64,000 bases of DNA, taken from assembly GCA_029948255.1 (NCBI GenBank), contig JALIZF010001814.1, positions 682,001 through 746,000 of the forward strand, written 5' to 3'. The notes beneath the pieces were generated by a model, which ran no database searches, was not told the origin of the DNA, and worked only from the letters and a program-made list of their open reading frames with translations. Shown piece by piece: positions 32,218-42,760 of the stretch (the first letter of the stretch is position 1; each line of letters begins with the position of its first letter). Source of the stretch: Telmatactis stephensoni (lineage: Eukaryota > Cnidaria > Anthozoa > Actiniaria > Isophelliidae). The translations under genes were made by a program, and so were the position numbers.

Positions 32218-32668
32218 AGTAATATAAATTAGAAATAAGATGATAATTTGGATAAATTTTATAACATTTTTAATGTTTACAGACATGTTTCGAGGTACCG
32301 GAATTCATCCTCAGTGTGACTACAATTACAACAAATACAGCATTTATAGAAGATTTTGCATAATTGAGAGTGTGAGAATGCAAGGCATTAAATATTAAGA
32401 CTTAAATTAAATTAAATTAAATATTAAGACTTAAATGCATATCAAATGGCAAATGCCCAACTTAAACCAACAAGTCTCGCATGTTAATTTAAGTCTTAAT
32501 ATTTAATGCCTTGCATTCTCACACTCTCAATTATGCAAAATCTTCTATAAATGCTGTATTCGTTGTAATTGTAGTCACACTGAGGATGAATTCCGGTACC
32601 TCGAAACATGTCTGTAAACATTAAAAATGTTATAAAATTTATCCAAATTATCATCTTATTTCTAATAA
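32218..32668. mobile_element. Large inverted repeat, probable Penelope-like terminal sequences
   Basis: Arms of about 185 bp (32218-32400 and 32480-32668) are near-perfect inverted copies. They include GAGGTACCGGAATTCATCC and its mirror followed by CGAAACATGTCTG. CTGAGGA and GAAAC in the right arm recall a degraded hammerhead core, and the head-to-head layout mirrors the Penelope-like fragment at 12.7-13.8 kb. No coding sequence is present, so the family assignment is tentative. Confidence 0.45.
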
Positions 32669-33944
32669 CGCGTAGACCATTTGGATCGGTACTCCACGAC
32701 ATTGCAGAAAAATATAAATTAGGGAATAAATATTCCTGGACATTTTTTAGTGCATACAAAGCTTCATTGCAATCACCTTTTTTCATATACACGTGCAGTT
32801 CGCTTGAGTTTAAAGTCTGAACTTTGTGGATTTACGTCAAGCAAGATTATTCTCGGCAGAGCGCTAAATAGTGGTGGTTAGAATGCTTGTCTTTTCTGCG
32901 TAAAAACTGCTCTTATCTCAAGTAAATCCCATAGCATAACCTGACAAAGGACGAAGGATTGAAACATCATTAAAGGACCTAAAGTTAAGTACTTTTAACG
33001 AGTGTTCAGGTTTAAAATTTTGATTTCTAGTTATATATTACGTTAGTTTGCGTTTGCACGGAGGCTGGGATAATGAACTCTAACCTATAACGTTAATATG
33101 AGTAGCTTCTACCCCGAATGTAACGATACGATCGACATGAAGATATTTTCTTTATTGGTTGAAGGGATGAAAGAATTTGTATCACATTTCGTCCCCAGTT
33201 AAATTTTCCTCTCCGTCGGTAGTACGTGGAAGCAATGGCTGAAATCGTTCCGCACTGAGGACGCCTCAACCGAAAGTCATGTAAACAGCAAGAAAGCAAT
33301 GAAGTGAAATTTAGCCTGTTTTACAGACGAACTAAGTCAGGATACAGGAAGGGGTAAGGGGTTTAGGTGGATTGGGTTTCCTGTGTAACGAAAAGCTGTG
33401 GCTGCGGGGTAATGTAAGGTTTTGTTTGTTTGCAATTGTAGAAGCAGAATTAACTATTGTGGTAATTATGATATGAAGTACAATCGCAGTTTCAATAAAA
33501 GATGCAGTGCTACAAGAAATTCATCAAAGAGATTCATTCAAGAGATACAATGATTTGACTTCAACTTACACTTCGTTCTATCTCATTTCTATGCGGTCTT
33601 TCAATTCAATTATAATATTGATGACGATATGATATAATCGACTTGGAGTGTAGGTAAGGTGCATTTTAAACTCGACTTCGTGTGTATTAGACATTCTAGC
33701 ACAGGAAGCCCGAGTAATAACTAGCTTTAGACAAATCGTTCACTCTGCGGACATTGGACTCTCCATGGCTGAGAATATCCTGTAGAGACCTGCTTTATTT
33801 GTAACGCCCGTCGAGTGAACATTACGGAAGTGCCGGCCCCCTGCATAGCTCTTCTCAGTCAAAAAGATTCTCATAAATCATTCAGAAACGCGACGGATAG
33901 TTTTAAGATCGTTGTAGCAAACAAGACTAAAAATCTCTTGCAAA
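32669..33944. other. Unassigned sequence upstream of the partial PAN gene
   Basis: No convincing exon. It may contain the promoter and 5' UTR of the partial paralogue that starts at 33945. Confidence 0.4.
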
Positions 33945-36223
33945 ATGAAGATTGAAATAATAATGATTGGTCTTCTCTTTTCCAACTTGTACTGGAAACT
34001 CGTAAAAGGTAAGAGGAAAATTTCTTGTTGCAAACTTTTATGTTGACAGTGTAGAATGTTTGGAGGAAAAACAGGGGAATTGTTTTTTTAATGTTAGATA
34101 CAAAGAGCAAAAAAATCCATAAGAAAAATAACAAACAAACGAATTATTTCAATTATTATAATGATTTCATTGAATTCAAAGACTCAAAATGGTCAGAACT
34201 TTCTACACTTTATTTCTTAACCGAAATGATGAATCACTAAATTTGTTACAATTTGTGACAACTAGTATTATAGCTATTCAAGACAGTTTTCAGGGCGGGT
34301 TTTTTTTGGTAAACCTTTTCTTCAAATCTGATAAATTTAGATCAAAAAGTATTGACTGAATTATTAGGCAAACAGAGGCCAGAATAGAATTGACTACTAT
34401 CAAAAAGATTGTAATTTAAAAATGAACTTCGAAACTCTAATTTTTTCTGAATTTTTTTAATAACATCGATCAGAGTAGTTACACTAATAAATAATCTAAT
34501 AATACATTTTAGATTTTTCAATCAAGCCGTTAATTTTTCTTGGACTGAACAGCATCGGGTTGCAGTTCCCCCTTCCTTATGATAATTTTCTTCCTTAAAA
34601 AAAAAACACAGAAAGATTCAGATAAAAATTTTGAATTGTGGATATTTTTACCTGAGAAGCTCATACAATCCCCTGTTGAAAAATAACCTGGATCCATCAC
34701 TGTTGAAGTTTAAAATGAGTATTTTTATTTCAATCCGAATTGATTTTAGTGATGTTAGTGTAGTCTACAATTTTATTTCTAATTCATTTATTTACTTAGT
34801 TTTATTTTTCTGAGAAAAACTGGAACTAATTGAATATAATTTGTTTGAAATCTAGTTGGGTACACCGTACTAAAATGCTTTGAAAGTTTGGTGCATTGCA
34901 AAAATATTAGATTTATTTAAATTTGGTTCAATTTTGTCACAAATAGGTGAAAAATATTTAAAAATTTATAACAACTCAAAATTGTAACATTGTTGTACTA
35001 TAATATCGCAATTAAGAAAAGGGACTTTTTTTCTTTTTGAACAATACATCAATTTGCTTCTTAATTATGACACTTTAATAACAAAGAAGTGTTTTGAGAA
35101 TGAAACAAAAGCAGAGCTGAGTAACTTAATTGATTGAGCCGATCTTTTACACTGCATGTGACTCTGCTGATCCAAATAGCTGATTTTTACCTTAAGAGAT
35201 CTCTTGATGGATATAAAATCGTAAAATAATGGCTGAATTTTAGTCTATGACGTCTCATAGCGTACATTTGTTCTGGTCACCGATATTGTGAAGTCATCTG
35301 TGCATTAGAGCAGAGACGCACGGATAAATGACTTGCAATAAGACTAATGATTTTTCATGCTTTAACTACCACAACTAATAGTACTCTTTTGTACTCGAGA
35401 TTTATTTTCATGTTCAAATATCAATACCTTAGAAAATACCAAGATAGTCTGTAGGTTTAAAAGCATCTGACCGAAAGAAGCAGTCTAGAAGTGTAGTTAT
35501 GAAACCTCATTATGCAGAAGGCCATTTCGAATTTCATTGATCGATCTAATATAATTTCACCCCTCCCTACACAGGTGAAGGTGGTTGTAAAGACCTTAGA
35601 TATCTTGACTGCAAAAAGAACAAAGCCTTGACTGGTCACGTGATCAAGTCCTTCAGAGTCCTAGTTCCCGGATTAAAAGTGTGTCAACACAAATGTTTCA
35701 TTGAACCTCATTGCGTGTCGTACAACTTGGGTCCAGTAGAAGGACATGTCAGGACGTGTGAGTTGAGTAGCACTGACCATGGTACATACCCTGCTAAAGT
35801 TGTGTCCAAAAAAGGCTACGAATATTGTCCTATCAAGGTATAATTCGTTACAAAATCCTATTCTTACCTCCCTTCTACATACATAACTAGTGCCGGAGAA
35901 ACCTCTTTCCTTTGCCCTTTCGTTTGGAATGAGTGAGCAGCGGATCGGAAGACTGCGGAAGACACTCTGGAAACTCGGCTACGCCCCGTACAACTTGCTT
36001 GATTTGCTCTTCAATTTTTGTGCTCTACATCTCCCAGAATTTTTATACAGTACAGAGACATTTGCGAGCGTGTTTTACATCCGATCCAAATGCTAAAAGA
36101 TATCCACAACGTCTAACGTAACTCTATTTTTTTGTGCCCAACAGAATCCATGTTTATCAAGGCCTTGTGGTGCCAATAAGATGTGCCTTGCAGACTTTTC
36201 TTGGGACACATTCATTTGCAGAG
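33945..36223 (+). CDS. Partial paralogue: signal peptide - PAN/apple - EGF-like exons only
   Basis: Three exons correspond one-to-one in length and phase to the first three of the 24.2-30.2 kb gene: 33945-34008 (signal peptide MKIEIIMIGLLFSNLYWK, 64 nt), 35575-35837 (PAN, 263 nt) and 36145-36223 (EGF-like NPCLSRPCGANKMC, 79 nt). The PAN exon is almost identical to its partner over its last 200 bp. The signal-peptide and EGF exons and the introns have diverged. Exon 3 ends at a weaker donor (GTGAAC). No TSP1 or F5/8C exon is found in the following 6 kb before the acyltransferase gene. The gene is therefore truncated, or it uses unrecognised 3' exons in the repeat-rich stretch. A secreted PAN-EGF protein or a pseudogene are both possible. 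Confidence 0.7.
34009..35574 (+). other. Intron 1 of the partial PAN gene
   Basis: AT-rich, with no recognised element. It is not obviously alignable with intron 1 of the complete gene. Confidence 0.6.
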
Positions 36224-36251
36224 GTGAACAAACATTCGAATACATTCTTTT

Positions 36252-36285
36252 CTTGTTTGTTTGTTTGTTTGTTTGTTTGTTTGTG
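36252..36285. repeat. (TTTG)n microsatellite
   Basis: Eight TTTG units just after the EGF-like exon of the partial PAN gene. Confidence 0.9.
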
Positions 36286-36295
36286 TTTACGATCA

Positions 36296-36930
36296 CCGAC
36301 TTGTGGGGACCTTCGTATAGTTCAACACCATACTTGTGGGGACCTACTGACTTGTGGGGACCCGACTTGGGTCCCCACAACTTTTTTTCTCTAAAAACGT
36401 TGGAAATGGCCAGAAATGCTGTTTTCTACCAAAATCTGTTCAGGTCCCCACAAGTCATTTTGTGTTTGTTGTAGAGACTTAGGTCCCCACAAGTCATGTT
36501 TTTCGTGTTTGTTAAAAAAGTTTTCGAAATTCGTAACCACCCATTTCTGAATGTTCCTTATGTTCGGCTGATATAGAAAAAATAACTAATATCTCTTCTA
36601 AGCCCTTTTTTAAGAAAATAAACTCAACTTTATGGAACAAACACAACAAACACGTTTTGGTGACTTGTGGGGACTTGCCATTTTCATGTGCGTAAACGGC
36701 TTTTTTGGCCCTATTCAATTCGGTCTCCACAACTTTTTTTCTCTAAAAACGATTGAAATGGCCAGAAATGCTGTTTTCTACCTAAATCTCTTCAGGTCCC
36801 CACAAGTCATTTTGTGTTTGTTGTAGAGACTTAGGTCCCCACAAGTCATGTTTTTCGTGTTTGTTAAAAAAGTTTACGAAATTCGTAACCACCCATTTTA
36901 GAATGTTTCTTATGATCGGCCGATGGACTT
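36296..36930. repeat. GTCCCCACAAGT repeat with tandem duplication
   Basis: ACTTGTGGGGAC or its complement GTCCCCACAAGT occurs about nine times, in both orientations. A block of about 190 bp (36370-36560) is repeated at 36725-36915. Shared words include CTTTTTTTCTCTAAAAACG and GGCCAGAAATGCTGTTTTCT. Confidence 0.85.
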
Positions 36931-37834
36931 TTTACATTACTAATTAAGCTTTCCGTTCGTATTGCTCTATATGGCTCTGCATAAACAAGGTATAACACTA
37001 TGTTTTTGTTAAATTGTGTTCTAGGTTGCTAAACTTGCTAACGTTAGTATAGCTTGTAGTCAGCAGTGTTGCTAAATTGAAAGGCAATTTTATTTTTTAT
37101 AAATGCATTTAGATTATATTAGAACGAGGGTAACAAGTTTACTAGTGTTGTACATTACAATTCACGTACAAATCTTAACTAAAACGTTTAAATTGCTTAA
37201 ATTTATGATAGTAGAGAGTGGTATAATTACTTCATAAAAACGCTTCACAAAATACGTCATTTTCACCCTGAAGATCGCAAAATTAGGTTTGGTAAGACTC
37301 ATTTTTGGATTCAGCGTGAAATATCAGTTAAGAAAAGTTGTCTTACCAGCTTCTACCCTAAAATGCCTTCGACACGTTTTGCAATTGACTATTTCGATTT
37401 TGCGCTTAGTCTAAAACGTACCAAACGCTCATTAAAACTAGATTTTCGATCACACTTAAAAAACTCATTAATAATTCATAAGGCAAACACAATGAAAATT
37501 ACGGAGCCCCTAAAGGGCCATATCAGTTCTTTTTTCCCGCTACTATATCGACATATATGTCGACATATATCTCGACTTTTGAACTAGGTCGACTTATATG
37601 TCGACATATATGTCGACATATATCTCGACTTTTGAACTAGGTCGACTTATATGTCGACATATATGTCGACATATGTCTCGACTTTTGAACTAGGTCGACT
37701 TATTATGTCGACATATATGTCGACATATATCTCGACTTTTACATTACGTCATTTCCGGAAAGTTGTGCGCACGGTTGTGCGCATGTCGCAGACCAAGTTA
37801 CGCGGGCTCAGGGTACGAGATTGTAAGCAAGATG

Positions 37835-38815
37835 GAGGATCGGAGTCGCTACTGTGAGGAAAGGAACAACCTTGTAGAACATTACTTCAGTCTCGGTTAT
37901 AAGCAGAAAGAAATTCTCTCTTGCCTTTTACTAATTCACAATGTTAAACTTAGCTCGAGACAACTCAAGCGAATACTGGCTCGGAAAGGTCTCACAAGGA
38001 GAAGGAATCTGTCAGATCTTTCTTCAGTGATTTTTGTATACACAGAGCAATAGAAGGCTACAGCAGACGAATTTTGTGGCTGGAAGTAGGATTGTCAAAC
38101 AATGACCCGGGCATTATAGCAAAATATTTCATGGATTGTGTAAAGCAAGTTGGGGGTACTCCTCGTATTGTTCGCGCTGACAATGGGACAGAGAACACCT
38201 ATGTTGCTGCTTTTCAACGTTTTTTGAGAAACAATTCATGCGACTCCTTTGCAAAAGACAAAAGTTTTATGTACGGTCGTTCTGTGTCCAATCAGAGAAT
38301 AGAGGCATGGTGGTCGCAGTTACGAAAGGGGTGCACAGAATGGTGGAGCAAACATTTTAAAGAACTAAGGGAGCATTCATTTTTTAGGAGAGGGGGGGGG
38401 GGGGGGGGGGCGGATGAATTTCAGGAATCAAATACAAAAAAAATGCAAGCCCCCACAGTAAGGAATTGAACTATATTAATGACCCACCCCACTTCCAAAT
38501 ATGAAAATAGGGTCCCTTGACCTGGTTTAACTTTCAGAAAAACATGACCCACCCCCTTTCATAGAGTAAATGTCTTTTGGCCCACCCCTCAATTCCTCCG
38601 GCCCACCCCCCCCCCCCCCCCCCCCCTCCTAAAAAATTAATGCTCCCTAAGAGACAATGGGTTTTATTGTGACTCCAATCCAGTCCATGTCAATTGTCTT
38701 AGATTTTGTTATATGGGCGTGATAAGGGAGGAATTGCAACGTGTTGCAAGACTTTGGAATAACCACTCTATAAGACCATCAAGCAACAGTGAATCACACT
38801 CAGGTCGTCCGGATT
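37835..38815 (+). pseudogene. Integrase-like DDE transposase, broken by a deletion and a nested MITE
   Basis: The first part (about 37835-38030) encodes MEDRSRYCEERNNLVEHYF through RQLKRILARKGLTRRRN, a helix-turn-helix-like DNA-binding segment also present inverted at 38830-39030. The second part (about 38035-38365) has HRAIEGYSRRILWLEVG, RIVRADNGTEN (a catalytic Asp and the usual N-G-x-E-N box) and YGRSVSNQRIEAWW, as in integrase-core (rve-like) eukaryotic transposases such as the IS3EU or Ginger type. The segment between, where the first catalytic Asp should lie, is missing. The frame is then interrupted at 38370 by a 277-bp MITE and resumes at 38647 with DNGFYCDSNPVHVNCLRF and GRPDL. The enzyme is non-functional. 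The superfamily is uncertain. Confidence 0.75.
38370..38646. mobile_element. MITE nested in the transposase gene
   Basis: Ends GGAGCATTCATTTTTTAGGAG and their mirror (last AATGCTCC at 38639-38646). Flanked by CTAAG at 38365-38369 and 38647-38651. Removing one CTAAG plus the element restores the transposase reading frame across the site (KEL...RDNG). The interior is bounded by long G and C tracts. Confidence 0.88.
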
Positions 38816-39861
38816 TACTATCACTGAAGAAAGATCTGACAGATTCCTTCTCCTTGTGAGACCTTTCCGAGCCAGTATTCGCTTGAGTTGTCTCGAGCTA
38901 AGTTTAACATTGTGAATTAGTAAAAGGCAAGAGAGAATTTCTTTCTGCTTATAACCGAGACTGAAGTAATGTTCTACAAGGTTGTTCCTTTCCTCACAGT
39001 AGCGACTCCGATCCTCCATCTTGCTTACAATCTCGTACCCTGAGCCCGCGTAACTTGGTCTGCGACATGCGCACAACCGTGCGCACAACTTTCCGGAAAT
39101 GACGTAAGATGTAAAAGTCGAGATATATGTCGACATATATGTCGACATAATAAGTCGACCTAGTTCAAAAGTCGAGATATATGTCGATATATATGTCGAC
39201 ATATAAGTCGACCTAGTTCAAAAGTCGAGATATATGTCGACATATATGTCGACATATAAGTCGACCTAGTTCAAGTCGACATATATGTCGACATATATGT
39301 CGACCTAGTTCAAAAGTCGAGATATATGTCGACATATATGTCGACATAGTAGCGGGAAAAAAGAACTGATATGGCCCTTTAGGGGCTCCGTACAAAATAA
39401 CAACATATTACGCCATAATATATAATCCCTGAATGAACCGTCTCCATGCAATCGATCGTCTTGTTTGGTTTCCAGTCTCTCTCGTGTTATTCCAATATGG
39501 CGGCATTCGGGGCGACGAATTCGCTTTACAGAAGATAACTGGTCTTAAATTGTATTTAGAAGTTTTTTTACACTCTACAAATAGGTAGAAAGTCACATTG
39601 ATATTATTTTTGCGCATAAGAATCATCACAGCAATCGTGAAACTCGTGCACGCTTTAGACGGCCGCGGTTTCTAATGAACGCTTAAATTATTTACTGCTT
39701 CGAATTTGTGAACTTCGAAAAGCTAGTTATGCTTCAAATTTGTTTAAATTCAAGCAGAAGTCAATAATTATAAAAGAAGGATTGCAGTTTTAAACATTTA
39801 AAGATTAAAAAAGACGGGGCGAACATACTCTAGTATCGGGGCGAATCAACTGGGGCGAAAC

Positions 39862-40597
39862 CCCGGGGGGGGGACTCCTATATATAAGAGGACGGGGATG
39901 CTCGTCGGAAATTTTGAAAATGACCCCTAAAAGGTACCTGAGTGGGAGTGGCAACAATTCATTTCTACCCCTAAAAGCCCGGGGGGGGTACTCCGAAACT
40001 TTTTATACGGGTATGCTCCGCCCGGACTCCCGACCCCTTACCCTTTCACATAGTAAATTTCGGAAAATCGTACCCCTTTCACATAGTAAATTTCGGAAAA
40101 TCGCACCCCTTTCACATGCAAATTTTCAAAAAATCGCCCCTTTCACATACCAAATTTCGAAAATTCATACATTTTTCCCGAAAAAGGTACCCCTTTCACA
40201 TATCTTTCCCTAAAAAGGCACCCCTTTCCCATAGCTGCGGCCTGAAAAAGGTACCCCTTTCGGGCGGAGCATCCCCGTATAGTCAATTATAGGGAGTACC
40301 CCCCCCCCCCCCGGGCCTAAAAGGTACCAATTCAAAAACAATAATAAAGAATTAAAGTAATGAAACACTTTGTTATCAATGTGCTTTGAAGATTCAATTC
40401 AGATAATCGAAATCGTCCCTTTCATGCTTATTTTAGGTAGTTATTTACCCCAAAACAGTCCCTAAAAGGTACCAGCTATGTCTCTGGTAGTCCACTTAAG
40501 TCTGAGACACCCTAAAAGGTACCAGATGGCAGATTTTGACCCCTAAAAGGTACGACGAGCATCCCCGTCCATTTACGATCGGAGTCCCCCCCCCGGG
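39862..40597. mobile_element. Outer MITE, CCCGGGGGG family, 8-bp target-site duplication
   Basis: The left end CCCGGGGGGGGGACTCC is mirrored at the right. Flanks are GGCGAAAC on both sides (39854-39861 and 40598-40605). A second element of the same family sits inside it. An 8-bp duplication fits hAT-type transposition. Confidence 0.88.
39978..40315. mobile_element. Inner MITE, same CCCGGGGGG family, nested
   Basis: CCCGGGGGGGGTACTCC ends and a GGCGGAGCATCCCCGTAT subterminal repeat. Flanked by CCTAAAAG at 39970-39977 and 40316-40323. The interior has five or six units of CCCCTTTCACATAGTAAATT. Confidence 0.88.
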
Positions 40598-40759
40598 GGC
40601 GAAACTACCACGGGGCGAAACTACTGTAATTCCACTCGCGAAACGTAATGACGGTGTAAACGGAGTAATGTGTCCAAAGTTAAAGAGCTTTTATATTCCA
40701 TAAGAGCGGTCCAAAGCATGACCCTTGGGGGCATCCTTTTCTGATATTTTGCCATTTAC

Positions 40760-41670
40760 TTGTGATAGTACCAATTAAGTTTCACTCGTCCTTGGCGCTG
40801 TTCAAAGTAAGATCTTAATAGTGTTAATGCGTCTTCAGTGAAGTTGTAAGCCTTCAACTTTCGGATCATCAGCGCAGGAAGGAGTGAGTCGAAAGCCTTG
40901 CTGGTGTCAGTTGAGATAATTCCCACTAGTTGCCCATTGTCCAGAGCTGATTTCCAGTCTTAGCTTCAACAACGCCGTTTCGCAGCTGTGCCTTTTCCTA
41001 TATGCTGACATGTTAGTAGAAAGATGACGGAGGATCAATCTTCTCTGTTATTTGATTACTTAGTCTCTGCTCGAAGACTTTATTGACTGTATTAAGAACT
41101 GTTATTGGTCGATAGTTCTTTTTATCTGTCTTGTCACCTTTTTTGTAAATAGGAATCCATTCTCCTCTTTTCCAACTATTAGGGTATTCACCCAAATTTA
41201 TTGCCAAGTTGAAGATGTTGGTTAGAGAAGGAGCTACTTGATTAGCAGCCAGTTTTGATAACTTCGGTGGTATCACTGATCCCAACCCATTGATTTAGCG
41301 GGATTCAAACTTTCCAATGCCTTCGCTGTTTCGATCTTGGTGATATTGGAAAAGGAAAACTGTTCAGTATTTGTGTAGTTTGTCGTGATACTTATGACAC
41401 TAGGGTGATTACTGAATTCATCTTCTGTGAGTGAGAGGGTGTTACTGCCACCGATGTCATCAGCTGGGAAACGGCTGTACACAGGCTATCATCAGCCAAC
41501 GTAGAGAAATATTTTGATAGCTCTTCTGAAACAACGTTCTGGTCTTTTTCTATTTCACCGTTCATTTTGATTTTAATGATGTCTCTGTCAGTCGATTCTT
41601 TCTTAGTTCCCATGAACAGTTTGAACGATTTAAAAAAGTCGCTCGGTTTAGAGTTCATTTCTCGTTTTTT
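40760..41670 (-). pseudogene. Non-LTR retrotransposon reverse transcriptase, decayed
   Basis: Three overlapping minus-strand frames carry consecutive pieces of a LINE polymerase. A linker region comes first (NSKPSDFFKSFKLFMGTKK, about 41658-41480), then ETAKALESLNPAKSMGWDQ (about 41330-41273), then the start of the RT fingers (WKRGEWIPIYKKGDKTDKKN, YRPITVLNTVNKVFE, 41190-41070). It continues with degraded SAYRKRHSCET and KAFDSLLPALMIRK-type sequence down to about 40800. Frameshifts and an in-frame stop after SSFY show it is dead. The FADD box and later domains are absent. Confidence 0.8.
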
Positions 41671-42760
41671 TTTTACCAGAACTCCTTAAAACCGCTCAAA
41701 AAGACAAATTTCACACCACTTTTCGACACCAAAGTGTTCCTCGATTATCAGACTACTGTCGTGAAGATATCTTTAGAGAATCTTATACACTTTTAGTGTT
41801 TCTAGAAGTACATTTCTGATACCATTTGAAAATTCAAAGAAAAGATGAACCACAAATTAATATTTAAGCTTACCGACCTCACGGTCCACTGGTTCTATGT
41901 TTGGGCTTCCTTTGTAGTAGAAAAACTCCAACAAACATATCTCTTTCTATTTCTCTCTCATATATATTTTTACTGTTAGGCTTTTCTATTTTTAAGTCAA
42001 TTTTCTGTATTTGAAAAAAATTGTGGAATATACTGAACCTATACGTCTGAATTCATGGCCAGGTGTTTGACTGGTGTGTTCGTCGGTGTTCAAGAAATCT
42101 GAGTTGCCGGGCATTTTCGCTCTGCACATTCTTCACAGCAATCGATGTTGGCATTTTCACCATTGCCAGTAATAGAAGGCATAGAAAGATGCAGGTTAAT
42201 TTGTATACATTTACCCCTTACCTTTACTATGGTCGGTCATTCGTTCATTCGTTCGCTCATTCATCACAGGTGGCATTTTTATTAAAGGTCCGTGTATCCG
42301 CAGTAATCTGGTCATACGAACCAGAAGCCCCTTCCCCCCTCCCCCCCTTCCCCACCCCCATCCCCCCAAAAAATCCTCACTTTCAAATTTTATCATATTG
42401 AAGTGCGTGGCCAAAGCAGCACAAACAAAAATCCTAATATAACCTGCTATTTTACATATTAACCTGCAATTTTTTCTCGAAAACGCCCTCATAAACGTCC
42501 TCATTAAGGTTGCCTGGCTTTAGCTTCAAGTAGTTTGTTGTGTACGGTAGTTCGTATTGAGCGGTCAAGTCTAGATATCAAGAAAGTATGCAGTAATAAG
42601 CAATTTTAGTGATGTCATTGGGGGCGTATTCACATAAATGCCAATCTTCTTCAAACCCATTTTTGCAGCAGCCTTGTAGAAGAGCAACGAATTGCATCAT
42701 GTACTTATACCATAAACCAAGTGTTACTAAGATGATATTGATTATGTTATAGATCAACAC
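41671..42760. other. Intergenic region upstream of the acyltransferase gene
   Basis: No complete gene. At 42062-42110 an acceptor-like GGCCAG is followed by an open stretch CVRRCSRNLSCRAFS that resembles part of a PAN/apple domain, possibly an exon relic of the PAN gene family. A pyrimidine-rich tract lies at 42330-42370. Confidence 0.35.

Larger units (their letters stand above)
37500..39392. mobile_element. DDE transposon with long terminal inverted repeats, internally deleted
   Basis: Ends TACGGAGCCCCTAAAGGGCC and their mirror at 39373-39392. Flanks GAAAAT and CAAAAT suggest an imperfect 6-bp duplication. The arms are over 500 bp each. They contain tandem units of CGACATATATGTCGACATAT, and further in both arms encode the same N-terminal helix-turn-helix-like protein segment. 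The element looks as if its original right end was replaced by an inverted copy of its left end. Confidence 0.75.

Noticed and set aside
35890..36121. Two overlapping ORFs between PAN and EGF exons of the partial paralogue
   Set aside because: They lie in an intron whose boundaries are fixed by exon homology, and show no domain.
37555..37735. Repeated CGACATATATGTCGAC units as a CRISPR or origin
   Set aside because: They are subterminal repeats of the transposon, repeated in inverted form at 39115-39350.
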